Below, piece by piece: positions 16,476 through 25,503 of a stretch of 64,000 bases of DNA. The position numbers and the translations under genes were made by a program. The stretch comes from Verrucomicrobia subdivision 3 bacterium UBA693. GTDB taxonomy: Bacteria; Verrucomicrobiota; Verrucomicrobiia; Limisphaerales; UBA8199. How positions within the stretch are numbered: position 1 is the stretch's first letter; each line of letters starts with the position of its first letter. The notes under the pieces were generated by a model. The model worked only from the letters and a program-made list of their open reading frames with translations. It ran no database searches and was not told where the DNA came from. The DNA lies in the NCBI GenBank assembly GCA_002298785.1, contig DBMR01000014.1, forward strand, positions 26,740 through 90,739. The letters run 5' to 3'.

Positions 16476-17465
16476 TTACTTGGGCAGCAAATCGGACACC
16501 ATCGACTTTTCTTCCTTCAGTTCGTTGATGGTGGCGTCGATTTTGCCCTGGCTGAAGGCGTTGATGGGCAGGTCCTGGACGATCTCGGGTTTCTGGCCGT
16601 TGCTGCGGATGGGGAAGGAAGTAATGAGCCCCTTTTCCACTCCGTAGCTGCCATCGGAGCACAGGCACAGGCTGTGCCAATCACCGGCGGCGGTGGGCTG
16701 GACCACCGAGCGAACGCTGTCCACGACGGCGTTGGCGGCGCTGGCGGCACTGGAGGCGCCGCGGGCCTTGATGATCGCCGCGCCGCGCTGCTGTACTGAA
16801 CTAATAAACTCGCCCTTGAGCCAGGCTTCATCGGTGATGACTTCGTTGCCCGGGCGGCCGTTGATGCGGGCGTTGTAGAAATCCGGGTATTGGGTGGCGG
16901 AATGGTTGCCCCAGATCGCCATATTCGTGACCGCGGTGATATCCACGCCGGCCTTCTTCGCCAACTGGCTCTTGGCGCGATTCTCATCGAGCCGGGTCAT
17001 CGCAAAGAACCGGTCTCGCGGCACGCCGGGAGCATTGTTCATCGCAATCAGGCAGTTGGTGTTGCAGGGATTTCCGACCACCAACACCCGCACGTCCGAG
17101 GCGGCATTCTTTTCAATCGCCTGGCCCTGGCCGATGAAGATCTTGCCATTGATACCGAGGAGGTCCTTGCGTTCCATGCCGGCTTTGCGCGGCACGCTGC
17201 CGACCAGCAGGGCCCAATTCACGCCTTTGAATCCCTCGTCGAGATTGGCGGTGGGCACCACGCCTTTCAGCAGCGGGAACGCGCAATCATCCAACTCCAT
17301 GACCACGCCCCCGAGCGCGGGCAGGGCCGGTTCAATTTCCAGCAAATGCAGGATGACCGGTTGCTGGCGACCGAACATCGCTCCGGAAGCGATGCGGAAC
17401 AACAGGGAGTAACCGATTTGACCGGCGGCGCCGGTAACTGCGACACGAATTGGTGATGTGCTCAT
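16476..17465 (-). CDS. mdh: Malate dehydrogenase
   Basis: A 329-residue NAD-dependent malate dehydrogenase of the type with a long N-terminal region. It has the nucleotide-binding loop VTGAAGQIGYSLLFRI (residues 10-25), substrate-contacting MTRLDENRA, NPCNTN, and active-site His in NMAIWGNHSATQYPD. It interconverts malate and oxaloacetate in the TCA cycle, in the cytosol. The ATG at 17465 (MSTSPIRVAVTG) is chosen because upstream codons give a non-homologous extension. It is followed by a clear terminator. Confidence 0.96.
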   Translation of the reverse strand: MSTSPIRVAVTGAAGQIGYSLLFRIASGAMFGRQQPVILHLLEIEPALPALGGVVMELDDCAFPLLKGVVPTANLDEGFKGVNWALLVGSVPRKAGMERKDLLGINGKIFIGQGQAIEKNAASDVRVLVVGNPCNTNCLIAMNNAPGVPRDRFFAMTRLDENRAKSQLAKKAGVDITAVTNMAIWGNHSATQYPDFYNARINGRPGNEVITDEAWLKGEFISSVQQRGAAIIKARGASSAASAANAVVDSVRSVVQPTAAGDWHSLCLCSDGSYGVEKGLITSFPIRSNGQKPEIVQDLPINAFSQGKIDATINELKEEKSMVSDLLPK

Positions 17466-17528
17466 ATAAAATTCCAAGAAAACCGAGCGGAATATGAACA
17501 GGCGCGGCGGCAGAAGCAAGCCCAGGCT

Positions 17529-18395
17529 TCAGTAGCCGATCGGATGCCAGGCCGTTTTATGTTCAACCGTCTCAATGATCCAATACGGATCCTCGGATGC
17601 CGGCCCGAACCATTCCGCCGGCGCCAGGTTCCGCCGGCTATAGCGCTTCAGATTCAGCGCGGAGCCGCCCTGCAACACCGGCCACAGCGCATCCGACCCG
17701 GAGGCGTCCACGATGGCGTTCACATCCATGTGTGAAGCGAAGTGCGATGCGAGTTCCTCGGCTTTGCCGGTGAGGATATTGACCACCCCGCCCGGAAGGT
17801 CGCTGGTGGCGAGAATTTCGGAGAACGTCACCGCCGGCAACGGAAAGCGCCCCGAAGCCAGAATAATGGCGGAGTTACCGCTCAGAATGACGGAGGCCAT
17901 CAACGAGACCAGCGGCAGCAGCACCGGGGTTTCAGGACACAGCACGATCACCACGCCAGTGGGCTCGGGGGCGGTGAAATTGAAATGGGCCGAGGCGACC
18001 GGGTTGACGCTGCCAAAGGTCTGGCCGTACTTATCCGCCCAACCGGCAAAATAGACGAGCCGATCGATGGCGGCGTTCACCTCCTGCTCCGGCGCCGAAG
18101 CCGGCCCGCAGTGGGACAGTTCGCGCACCAATTCCTGGGCCCGGCTTTGCACCATCTCCGCGGCCCGATACAAAATCTGGCTGCGCAGGTAGGGAGTTCT
18201 TTTGCTCCAGCCCGGCTGGGCCGCGCGCGCCGCGACGGCGGCATCGCGAAAGTCCTTGCGCGAGCCCCAACAAAAATTTCCCAGCGGCTGGTTATCCGCG
18301 GACAGCGCCGGCAGAAAGCGCCCGCTCTCGCTGCGAACAAAATTGCCGCCGATATACATTTTGTACGTCTTTCGGACTTCCAAACTCGCGCTCAT
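17529..18395 (-). CDS. Aldehyde dehydrogenase family protein, half length
   Basis: A 288-residue protein, against about 480-500 for a full aldehyde dehydrogenase. It aligns with the N-terminal coenzyme-binding part (YIGGNFVRSESGRFLP start; APEPTGVVIVLCPETPVLLP; LPGGVVNILTGKAEEL). The sequence stops before the segment that should hold the ELGGK-type glutamate and the catalytic cysteine loop. The last 45 residues do not resemble the normal catalytic domain. It therefore cannot work as a classic dehydrogenase. It may be a structural or regulatory paralogue, or a shortened gene that is still open. It lies 63 nt upstream of mdh in the same direction. Confidence 0.75.
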   Translation of the reverse strand: MSASLEVRKTYKMYIGGNFVRSESGRFLPALSADNQPLGNFCWGSRKDFRDAAVAARAAQPGWSKRTPYLRSQILYRAAEMVQSRAQELVRELSHCGPASAPEQEVNAAIDRLVYFAGWADKYGQTFGSVNPVASAHFNFTAPEPTGVVIVLCPETPVLLPLVSLMASVILSGNSAIILASGRFPLPAVTFSEILATSDLPGGVVNILTGKAEELASHFASHMDVNAIVDASGSDALWPVLQGGSALNLKRYSRRNLAPAEWFGPASEDPYWIIETVEHKTAWHPIGY

Positions 18396-18545
18396 GCGGT
18401 AAAGATGTACTCGGAACCGGCGGCGGTGAACAAGCCTTAAGCACCTGGCACTCGCGAGCGCCTCGGGCCTCGATCCCGAGCATCTTGGCGCGCCCGAGGG
18501 GTGCGTTTCACCAGCCACGGGATCCGAGTTGAATTAATAAAAGCC

Positions 18546-19340
18546 ATGCGCACCAAAATGATCCGGGTATTAGGCCTCTATTTATTCGCCGTAATCCTCT
18601 CTTCCGCCGGGGCGGCGGACCTGGTGAAAGCCAAGGATGGCTCCGGAGTATACGGCTACAAAGACACGCCCAAACTGCCCTGGTGCGAGTGGGTTGTGCA
18701 CGATCCCGACCGACCGGCTCCGCCGCGGATCGATCCGGGGAAATCCGGCCCCGTCGCTCCGGTCCCCGCGGATGCGGTGGTTTTGTTCGATGGCACCAGC
18801 CTGGCCAAATGGAAGCCGCTGGCCGGCTGGGAGGTCAAGGACGGCACCATCGTCGCCGGTAACGGCGGCCTGACCTCGCTCGAGGAATTCGGCGACCTCC
18901 AGTTGCATGTCGAGTGGCAAGCTCCCGCGAATTTTGAAGGACCCTGGTACAACCGCGGCAACAATGGCCTCCTTTTGATGGGACAGTTCGAAATCCAGAT
19001 TTTCGATTCCTACAACGAGAAACTCTATCCCGACGGACAATGCGCGGCCATCTATGGGCAAACGCCACCCCTGGTGAATGTGACCCGCCCCCCAGGAGAA
19101 TGGCAAAGTTTCGACATCATTTTTACTGCCCCTAAATTCGAGGCCGGAAAGCTGGTCGCTCCCGCTCGAGTGACCATGCTGCACAACGGCGTGCTGGTGC
19201 ATCGAAACGAGGAAATTCGAGGTGAAACCGGGCACCGCATCCTCCCGGAATACAAGCGCAAAACTCAGACCGGCCCCGTCGTCCTGGGCGGACATGACTG
19301 CCCGGTCCGGTTTCGCAGTATCTGGGTCCGGAAACTATAG
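18546..19340 (+). CDS. DUF1080 (3-keto-disaccharide hydrolase-like) secreted protein
   Basis: A 264-residue protein with a signal peptide (to about residue 23). It has the DUF1080 core: VVLFDGTSLAKWKP (about residue 80), a WEVKDGTIVAGNGGL strand pair, GNNGLLLMGQFEIQIFDS, and a final HDCPVRFRSIWVRKL. Members have a jelly-roll/concanavalin-like fold and include hydrolases of 3-keto-glycosides; the family is greatly expanded in Verrucomicrobia and Planctomycetes. The start with the signal peptide is preferred over a GTG 15 codons upstream. It is divergent from the aldehyde dehydrogenase-like gene. Confidence 0.9.
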   Translation: MRTKMIRVLGLYLFAVILSSAGAADLVKAKDGSGVYGYKDTPKLPWCEWVVHDPDRPAPPRIDPGKSGPVAPVPADAVVLFDGTSLAKWKPLAGWEVKDGTIVAGNGGLTSLEEFGDLQLHVEWQAPANFEGPWYNRGNNGLLLMGQFEIQIFDSYNEKLYPDGQCAAIYGQTPPLVNVTRPPGEWQSFDIIFTAPKFEAGKLVAPARVTMLHNGVLVHRNEEIRGETGHRILPEYKRKTQTGPVVLGGHDCPVRFRSIWVRKL

Positions 19341-19480
19341 CACGACGAGGATTGCGCCGGGATTGGGGTCACGCCAGATTCCGTTTTCTGGCGCTCGGAG
19401 GGATATGCCTGTCGGGACCCGTTGGTGCAGGCGTCACGGATGCAACTGACTGATCCCGCTCGAGCCGTTAAACGCTCGCG

Positions 19481-21790
19481 TCATCCTTTTGAATGCGGCG
19501 TATAGGAAGCCAGGAAGAAAATCACGACCAGACCCACCAGCGTGGCTACCAGGGTGATTACCCACAGCACTTTCCGGATCTTGCGATCCCGGCGGCGTTT
19601 GGCTCGACGCTCTTTCGACGCCGCAGTCGCGGTAGGATCAGAACTTGCCACCACGACCGAGGTGCTGAGTCGAAAGTCTTTGGGCAACGCGGGCAATTCC
19701 TTCGGGGCCGCTGGTTCCAGTAACTTGCCGGCAGGCAGGGCCGTTTTCCGGGTGGGTAGTGGCAGTGACCCAAAATCCGGACGTTTCAACACCCGGGCCA
19801 TGCCGACCGGGACCGGCACCTGCCAGACGGATTCGCTGCGGATAGACTCCACCAGGTCACGGTGCCGGGCCAAATCCTGAGGCAGGACGGAATCTTGGAG
19901 CGTCGAGAGCGACAGAGTGACCGACCAATAATTGCTCGAGACCTTGTGCGTGCGGGAGAAACGGAGATGCGGGCTGCCCAGGCTTTGGCGAGCGGGAGCT
20001 GTCATTTGCAGTCCCGGCACCTGGATTTCCAGTGTATGCACCACGTTGCAGGGGTAAGGTAGTGCCAGTGGGCATTTCCGCGGTTCCCGATCTGGAATCG
20101 GCAAGGCCCCGGTCAGGATATGGCTGCCCAGGATCGCCATGTGGGTTTCAGGATCATCGGTGCGATGGGTGAATTCCCGCACCTCGAAGGTCTCAGCGAC
20201 ACAAAATTCGTTCGCGTTGCGGTCGTCGCGGCTTTTGAGTTCCCCCATCCGCGATGCCGGGCCAAACCGGCTGATGCAAGCCTGAAGACGCTCCTTCTCC
20301 AACTCCTGGAGCGGGACGGCCTTAAATTGCTGGCGCAACGATTCCGCGTAGACACCGGTGGCCCGAAGTACCACCGCAAGCAATGACGGGCGCCCGAGCG
20401 TATCGACGAGCACCGACTCGCGCAGCTCATAGACGCTGTGCTGATAGCTGGCGCGCGGCGCCGGGACCAGGCTTTGCACCGCAGCGTCCACCGGCAAGCC
20501 AGCCCCAAAATCCGGAGTCACCGGGTCCAGCGAACTGCCGCCCTGCCCACGCATGGTGGCATCCACCCAATAACCGCGCCCCTCCAGTTCGTATTCCACG
20601 ATGACGTGGTTGAACAGCCCGGGCGAGGGCAGCAGGTCTTGCAGCGATTTCCGCAGCCGCGTATTCACTAGAATGGGCCGGGCCTTGATGCCCAACCCGC
20701 GCAACAAGTGCACCAGCAAAAACGAGACATCCTTGCAATCGCCGTAACGGCGTCGCGCCACCGTTCCGGGGGGCGCGGGCACGTGGCCACCCAGTTCCAG
20801 GTCCACACTCAGGTAGCGATGCTCATCCTGGATAAACCGCACCGCGCGACCCACCCGCGACATTGGCTCAGTTTCCTGATCGCCAATTTCTTTAACAATA
20901 CGCTGCACCTCCGGATCATCCGGAGTTTCCGACCAGGTTTCAGCCAGAGCCGAGGCAATGCTGCTCCACCCCTGGAAATCCGAAATCTGCACCCACGGAT
21001 AGGCCATGTACCACTCGGGGCTGTTCGGTTCCAGAGGCACGCCGTTGTAGCCTTCGCCGGACCAGGTCCAGGAGGTTTCCTCAGTTTCCTGGCCCACCAC
21101 CGGAGCCAGCTCCGGGCTCGACGATTTCCACTGCATGGGCCGTGAGGTCGCAAAGCGAGCCGCAAATCGATACTTCGCCACGGGCAACGAAGCCGGCAGC
21201 GAGAAAAATGAGGAACAACGTTTCGGCAACAATTTAGGCTCGCTTCGAATGGTGAAGCAGGAATCGAGGATGTCCCCGGGTCGGACATCTTCCAGCAATA
21301 GTAGCAGGGTGAACCAGCCATCGATGATGAAGCCTTCGAGGCCCTCTTCCCGCTGCAATATCCGGAAGCGTTCGAGATCGGTGTGATCCCGCACCGCCTG
21401 GTCACGACGGATGCGAATCCAATGAACCACCAGGGTTTGCGTCCGCGGCTCCAATTGCAGGCGCCACTGGGATTCATGCTGCACCGCATCCATGGTGTCG
21501 AGGCGCACCACACTGTGGGTGTGCATCTCGTGGGTCTCGGCATGAACCTGGCGGCTGAAATACAGATAAGTCAGCGGCGCCCCCGCGCGCGCAGGCACTG
21601 AAACGTCATACGTTCCAGCCTGCACCCAGTCCGGAACCGGGCCCTTGCTCAGATGCTCGCGGGCCGATTGCAGCAAATCGGAGCCGGCGAGGGCTGTGGG
21701 AACGACGGGCATGCCTCCTCCAATAGCCAGCCACGCTCCAAAATACAATAAAAATGCGGCGCCAAGTTCCCCAAAAACTACGGAGGACAC
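19481..21790 (-). CDS. DUF3857/transglutaminase-like membrane-anchored protein
   Basis: A 769-residue protein starting at GTG, with an N-terminal hydrophobic segment (about residues 8-27). A DUF3857-like beta domain (about 55-300) precedes a transglutaminase-like cysteine protease fold with the triad C352 (GDCKD), H395 (FNHVIVEY) and D410 (YWVDAT). A beta-rich C-terminal region and a final transmembrane helix (about 740-762) after a Lys/Arg cluster complete it. Bacterial members of this architecture are thought to cross-link or cleave proteins at the envelope; the substrate is unknown. It stands alone behind the Gfo/Idh terminator. Confidence 0.85.
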   Translation of the reverse strand: MSSVVFGELGAAFLLYFGAWLAIGGGMPVVPTALAGSDLLQSAREHLSKGPVPDWVQAGTYDVSVPARAGAPLTYLYFSRQVHAETHEMHTHSVVRLDTMDAVQHESQWRLQLEPRTQTLVVHWIRIRRDQAVRDHTDLERFRILQREEGLEGFIIDGWFTLLLLLEDVRPGDILDSCFTIRSEPKLLPKRCSSFFSLPASLPVAKYRFAARFATSRPMQWKSSSPELAPVVGQETEETSWTWSGEGYNGVPLEPNSPEWYMAYPWVQISDFQGWSSIASALAETWSETPDDPEVQRIVKEIGDQETEPMSRVGRAVRFIQDEHRYLSVDLELGGHVPAPPGTVARRRYGDCKDVSFLLVHLLRGLGIKARPILVNTRLRKSLQDLLPSPGLFNHVIVEYELEGRGYWVDATMRGQGGSSLDPVTPDFGAGLPVDAAVQSLVPAPRASYQHSVYELRESVLVDTLGRPSLLAVVLRATGVYAESLRQQFKAVPLQELEKERLQACISRFGPASRMGELKSRDDRNANEFCVAETFEVREFTHRTDDPETHMAILGSHILTGALPIPDREPRKCPLALPYPCNVVHTLEIQVPGLQMTAPARQSLGSPHLRFSRTHKVSSNYWSVTLSLSTLQDSVLPQDLARHRDLVESIRSESVWQVPVPVGMARVLKRPDFGSLPLPTRKTALPAGKLLEPAAPKELPALPKDFRLSTSVVVASSDPTATAASKERRAKRRRDRKIRKVLWVITLVATLVGLVVIFFLASYTPHSKG

Positions 21791-21805
21791 CGCGCCGCCG
21801 GCCTA

Positions 21806-21845
21806 AAGGAAGAGCGGGATGATCCTTGCGAACCATCCCGCTCTT
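21806..21845 (-). terminator. Terminator of the Gfo/Idh gene
   Basis: Perfect 12-bp stem AAGAGCGGGATG (21810-21821) / CATCCCGCTCTT (21834-21845), followed on the minus strand by CCTTT. The stem is strong, the T-tract weak. Confidence 0.78.
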
Positions 21846-21874
21846 GAACGACTTTACGTGTTCCCGGGCTAACC

Positions 21875-23065
21875 TCAGGTCGCCTTGGGCATCGGGGTCC
21901 AGCCGCCTTTCTTCTTGCTGCTCTTGACGCAGGTCTCGATGAACGCGATGCCGGTCCAACCATCAGCCACATTGGCGTATTTGGCGCCGTCGTTGCTGAA
22001 TTTCTCGCCGGCTTTCCATTTGCGCACATCCGCTTCGAAGGAGCGGTGCAAGCGCGCGAATGCATCGTGGAACGCTTCGGGATGGCCCGAAGGAATAGTG
22101 GGTTCGGCCATGAGGTCGGCCGGCAGGTCCTTGGGCAGGAAACCGTCGCCGCCCGCCACCGCGCCGCGCCAATAGACGCGATCCGGTTGGTTGGGCAGGT
22201 TGATGGTCACGCATTCGGGATCTTCCTGTCTCCAGCGCAACGTGCCTTTGGTGCCGGCGACCTCGATGCCGAGATCGTTTTTGTGCCCGATGCACACCTG
22301 CGAGGCGCGGACGAGGGCCTTGGCGCCATTGTTCAGTTTGCAGTAGATGGTGAAATGATCGTCCAGCATGCGACCTTCGACGAAGGTTTCGAGCTGCGCA
22401 CTGAGCTGCGACACTTCCAGTCCGGTGACATAGCGCAATTGCATGAGGGCGTGGGTGCCAATGTCGCCACCGCAGCCGGAGCCGCCCGCTCGCTTGGGAT
22501 CCACGCGCCAAGAGGCCTGCTGCTGACCGGTCGCTTCCAGCTTCGTCGCCAGCCAGCCCTGGATGTAATAGCTATCCACCCAGCGGACTTCGCCCAGCAA
22601 CCCGCTCCGCACAACGTAACGGCTGAACCGGCTGGTCCAATGTCCCAGGTAAGTGTGCGCCACACCGAACGGGATGTTCAGCTTGCGCGCGGTCTTCACC
22701 AGGTCGTTGGCTTCCTTCAGATTGAGGCACAGCGGCTTCTCGCAGAACACCGCGATTCCCGCTTTCATCGCTTTCATCGCGGGATCGTGATGCACGAAAT
22801 TGGGCGTCACGATCAGGATATAATCCAGCCGCTCGGCTTCCGGCAGCGTGGCATTGGCCGCGATCATCTCGTCGTAAGAACCGTAACCCTTGATCGGGTA
22901 AGGCCAATTGGCAGCCTCTTCGAGGGCGATTTTCGGATCGGGGAACAGCGCCCCGGCCACCACGCGGCGGGTGCCGTCCATGTGAATGGCTTTTTGATGA
23001 GGATGCACAATGAAGGCGCCTTTACCGCCTCCGACCAAACCGACATTCAGGGGTCTATTGGACAT
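21875..23065 (-). CDS. Gfo/Idh/MocA family oxidoreductase
   Basis: A 396-residue NAD(P)-dependent sugar-type oxidoreductase. The Rossmann start is NVGLVGGGKGAFIVHPHQKA (residues 7-26), the family EKP motif is at 109-111 (FCEKPLCLN), and the C-terminal alpha/beta domain contains the GGDIGTHALMQLRYVTG substrate-site stretch with its conserved His. The family oxidises or epimerises sugars and inositols. No signal peptide, so cytosolic. Ends at a strong hairpin. The substrate cannot be read from sequence. Confidence 0.95.
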   Translation of the reverse strand: MSNRPLNVGLVGGGKGAFIVHPHQKAIHMDGTRRVVAGALFPDPKIALEEAANWPYPIKGYGSYDEMIAANATLPEAERLDYILIVTPNFVHHDPAMKAMKAGIAVFCEKPLCLNLKEANDLVKTARKLNIPFGVAHTYLGHWTSRFSRYVVRSGLLGEVRWVDSYYIQGWLATKLEATGQQQASWRVDPKRAGGSGCGGDIGTHALMQLRYVTGLEVSQLSAQLETFVEGRMLDDHFTIYCKLNNGAKALVRASQVCIGHKNDLGIEVAGTKGTLRWRQEDPECVTINLPNQPDRVYWRGAVAGGDGFLPKDLPADLMAEPTIPSGHPEAFHDAFARLHRSFEADVRKWKAGEKFSNDGAKYANVADGWTGIAFIETCVKSSKKKGGWTPMPKAT

Positions 23066-23178
23066 AAGTCTATCTCCTGTGAAGTGTTGTTTAATTGTTC
23101 GCCGTCTACTTAGTTTTGTCGGACCAAGCCGTTGTTCGCTCCAGAATAAAAAGCGCAGTTCCCCTTTTCAACCCCTAT

Positions 23179-24495
23179 CTAGAGGATGTTCGCCGCAAGC
23201 TCCGCCAGTTCGGACCGTTCGCCCTTTTGAAACTCGATATGGGCGGCAATCGGCTGGCTGCGGAACCGGCTCACCACGTAGTTAAAGCCGTTTGAGGAGG
23301 AATCCACGTAAGGATTGTCGATCTGGTACGGATCACCCGTGAACACGATCTTGGTGCCGTTCCCGACGCGGGTGATGATGGTCTTGGCTTCCAGTGGCGT
23401 GAGGTTCTGGGCCTCGTCGATGATCATGAACTGGTTGGCGATGCTGCGGCCGCGGATGTAGCTCAAAGCTTCCACGACGATGCTCCCCGAGCGCATCAGG
23501 TCGCCGCTGCGCCGATGTTCGTGGCCCATGTTCAGGTCGCCCAGCATCTCAAGGGCGTCGTGAATCGGCTGCATCCAGGGCGCCAACTTCTCATCCAGCG
23601 ATCCCGGCAGGAATCCGAGTTCCTTGCCCATCGAGATGGTGGGACGCGCCACCACCAATCGCCGAAATTCCCGGTCCATCACAGTGCGCTTAAGCCCGGC
23701 AGCCATCGCCAGCAGCGTCTTGCCGGTCCCCGCCTTCCCCATCAGAGTCACGAGTTTGATCCGATCATCCAGCAGTGCGTCAAAACCAAAATGCTGCTCC
23801 CGGTTGCGAGGCTTGATTCCCCACACCCCCTCGCGGCAATCAATGATTGGCACTGCTTTCTTGCCCGAGGCGTCAATCTTCGCCAGCGCGGTCCGCTTCG
23901 GATTCGCATCCTCCGCCAGCGTGCAGTACTCGTTCGGGAAGTATTGCCGCCCCCCGTTCAGCTCGAGTTCGCCATTTGAGCGGAACCAAGCCATCTTGTC
24001 GCTCGGCACCTGCACGTCGATCATCCCGGTGTAGAGATCGGTGATGAACACCCGATCGTTCTCGTAATCCTCCGCCGCCAAACCCAGCGCGTCCGCCTTG
24101 ATGCGCAGGTTAATATCCTTGCTGACCAGCACCGTGGTGCTCTTGGGTTGGGTTTTCTGGACCGCAAACGCCAGCGACAAGATCCGGTTGTCCACGCTGT
24201 CGGTCGCAAAAAGAGCATTGCCGGTTTTCGCCGGCTTGAGCTTCTGGTAAATGACTCGCAGTGAGCCGCCCGTCGGCAGGGGTACCCCTTCGCTCAGGCT
24301 GCCGGTTCCCCGAAAGCCATCGAGCATGCGCGAAACCGCCCGTGCATTTTGCCCTAACTCCGTCGACTCCCGTTTGAAGCGGTCCATCTCTTCGATGACC
24401 TCAATCGGGATGAGCACATGATTGTCTTCAAATCGGAGCAGGGAGTTGGGGTCGTGGAGGAGGACGTTGGTATCAAGAATGTAATTCTTCTTCAC
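23179..24495 (-). CDS. PIN domain-PhoH family ATPase/RNase (PhoH2 type)
   Basis: A 438-residue fusion. It begins at GTG with a PIN nuclease domain (NYILDTNVLLHDP, residues 4-16; acidic residues also around EEMDRFK and TDSVDNRILSLA). It continues with a PhoH ATPase domain: Walker A GKAGTGKT (about 253-260), Walker B MIIDEAQ (about 360) and FTGDPYQID. PhoH2 proteins are described as coupled RNA helicase and RNase. The GTG lies inside the end of the GST gene (23-nt overlap), suggesting translational coupling. It is chosen because the PIN domain starts there and no ATG is available. Confidence 0.93.
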   Translation of the reverse strand: MKKNYILDTNVLLHDPNSLLRFEDNHVLIPIEVIEEMDRFKRESTELGQNARAVSRMLDGFRGTGSLSEGVPLPTGGSLRVIYQKLKPAKTGNALFATDSVDNRILSLAFAVQKTQPKSTTVLVSKDINLRIKADALGLAAEDYENDRVFITDLYTGMIDVQVPSDKMAWFRSNGELELNGGRQYFPNEYCTLAEDANPKRTALAKIDASGKKAVPIIDCREGVWGIKPRNREQHFGFDALLDDRIKLVTLMGKAGTGKTLLAMAAGLKRTVMDREFRRLVVARPTISMGKELGFLPGSLDEKLAPWMQPIHDALEMLGDLNMGHEHRRSGDLMRSGSIVVEALSYIRGRSIANQFMIIDEAQNLTPLEAKTIITRVGNGTKIVFTGDPYQIDNPYVDSSSNGFNYVVSRFRSQPIAAHIEFQKGERSELAELAANIL

Positions 24496-25159
24496 GCGGT
24501 AAGTCTTTGAATTGGACAGATTTAATCCGATCGTACCATTTGGCAATACGGCCGTGGGCGCGCGGCAGACGGTAGTTCCCGGAATAGAGAAAGTTTTCAA
24601 GCATTCCAAACAAATCGAAATCGACAAAACGAGGCCGGTCTTCGAGCAGGTAATCGTGACCGACAAGCATCTCCTCGAACGGTATCAACTCCTGCTCGAG
24701 TTCCGACAGGAGCGCTTTCTGCCCGGCTTTCCAGGCGTCGAGACAGCCACGACCGAACTTGCGCTCTTTGTGACGCACAAAGGCCACGTGTTCCCGCTCC
24801 GGCACCATTTCGCGCCAGTAAATATCGTTCAGCTTGAAACACGGACCCTCAACCCGGTTTTCAATATGCCGCCACAGGATCGATTGCACCCCTTCCAACT
24901 TCCATGGAAAGAGCCCCAACCGGAGCTTGGAATCAAGATACTTGGCCAACACCTGCGAATCCTCGTTCACCTCGAACAGGACGCTCTTGCCATCGCGCAA
25001 AATCGGCACGCCATAATAGCGTTGCCGGGTGAGCTTCCAGATCACCGAGCGCTCGGTATTGGGTACCGGAACCACTTTGAAAGGCGCCCCGGAAAAGGAA
25101 AGAATACGATGTTGGATGATGCAGAACGGACTCCACGGGAACTGAAACAGTTCAATCAT
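24473..25159 (-). CDS. Glutathione S-transferase-like protein
   Basis: A 228-residue protein with a thioredoxin-like N-terminal domain (MIELFQFPWSPFCIIQHRIL, then YYGVPILRDGKSVLFEVNED with the cis-Pro and the Glu/Asp-rich glutathione site). A helical C-terminal domain contains RPRFVDFDLFGMLENFL. These are typical of GST-fold proteins. Catalysis is unproven; the PFC motif has one cysteine only. It overlaps the phoH gene by 23 nt, so the two form a transcription unit. Confidence 0.8.
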   Translation of the reverse strand: MIELFQFPWSPFCIIQHRILSFSGAPFKVVPVPNTERSVIWKLTRQRYYGVPILRDGKSVLFEVNEDSQVLAKYLDSKLRLGLFPWKLEGVQSILWRHIENRVEGPCFKLNDIYWREMVPEREHVAFVRHKERKFGRGCLDAWKAGQKALLSELEQELIPFEEMLVGHDYLLEDRPRFVDFDLFGMLENFLYSGNYRLPRAHGRIAKWYDRIKSVQFKDLPREEELHS

Positions 25160-25503
25160 GTCGCTATTTTCTTGAGGTGACTTTACGTCTCAGCGAGACC
25201 CCTGACAAGCGGAATCCCAGTTTTAGATTCCGCCGGACACGCGCGGGAATTTTCGCCTCGCTGCGGTGAAGACCACGCCTCGCCGGGACCGGCAGCGCCC
25301 ATCCCGCGCCCTCCGGTTTCCGACCGGCTCGCATTCATGTCGTTAATTTTGCAGATTAGATTTGCGCGTGACGACGGATTGGGCTAGCAATTTACGCATC
25401 TACTCTCCATGACCATTTGCCAGGATTGCGGACTACTGGAAGCACCGCGTCCGCCGCGACGCGGCGTGACCGCGACGTCCCGGGGCTTTTGCCACTGAAT
25501 CGT
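25160..25503. other. Non-coding gap before the VgrG cassette
   Basis: A divergent intergenic region of 344 nt. No credible gene; an open frame upstream of the vgrG ATG gives no recognisable extension. It should carry the promoter of the VgrG cassette, but I cannot single out boxes with confidence. Confidence 0.55.
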
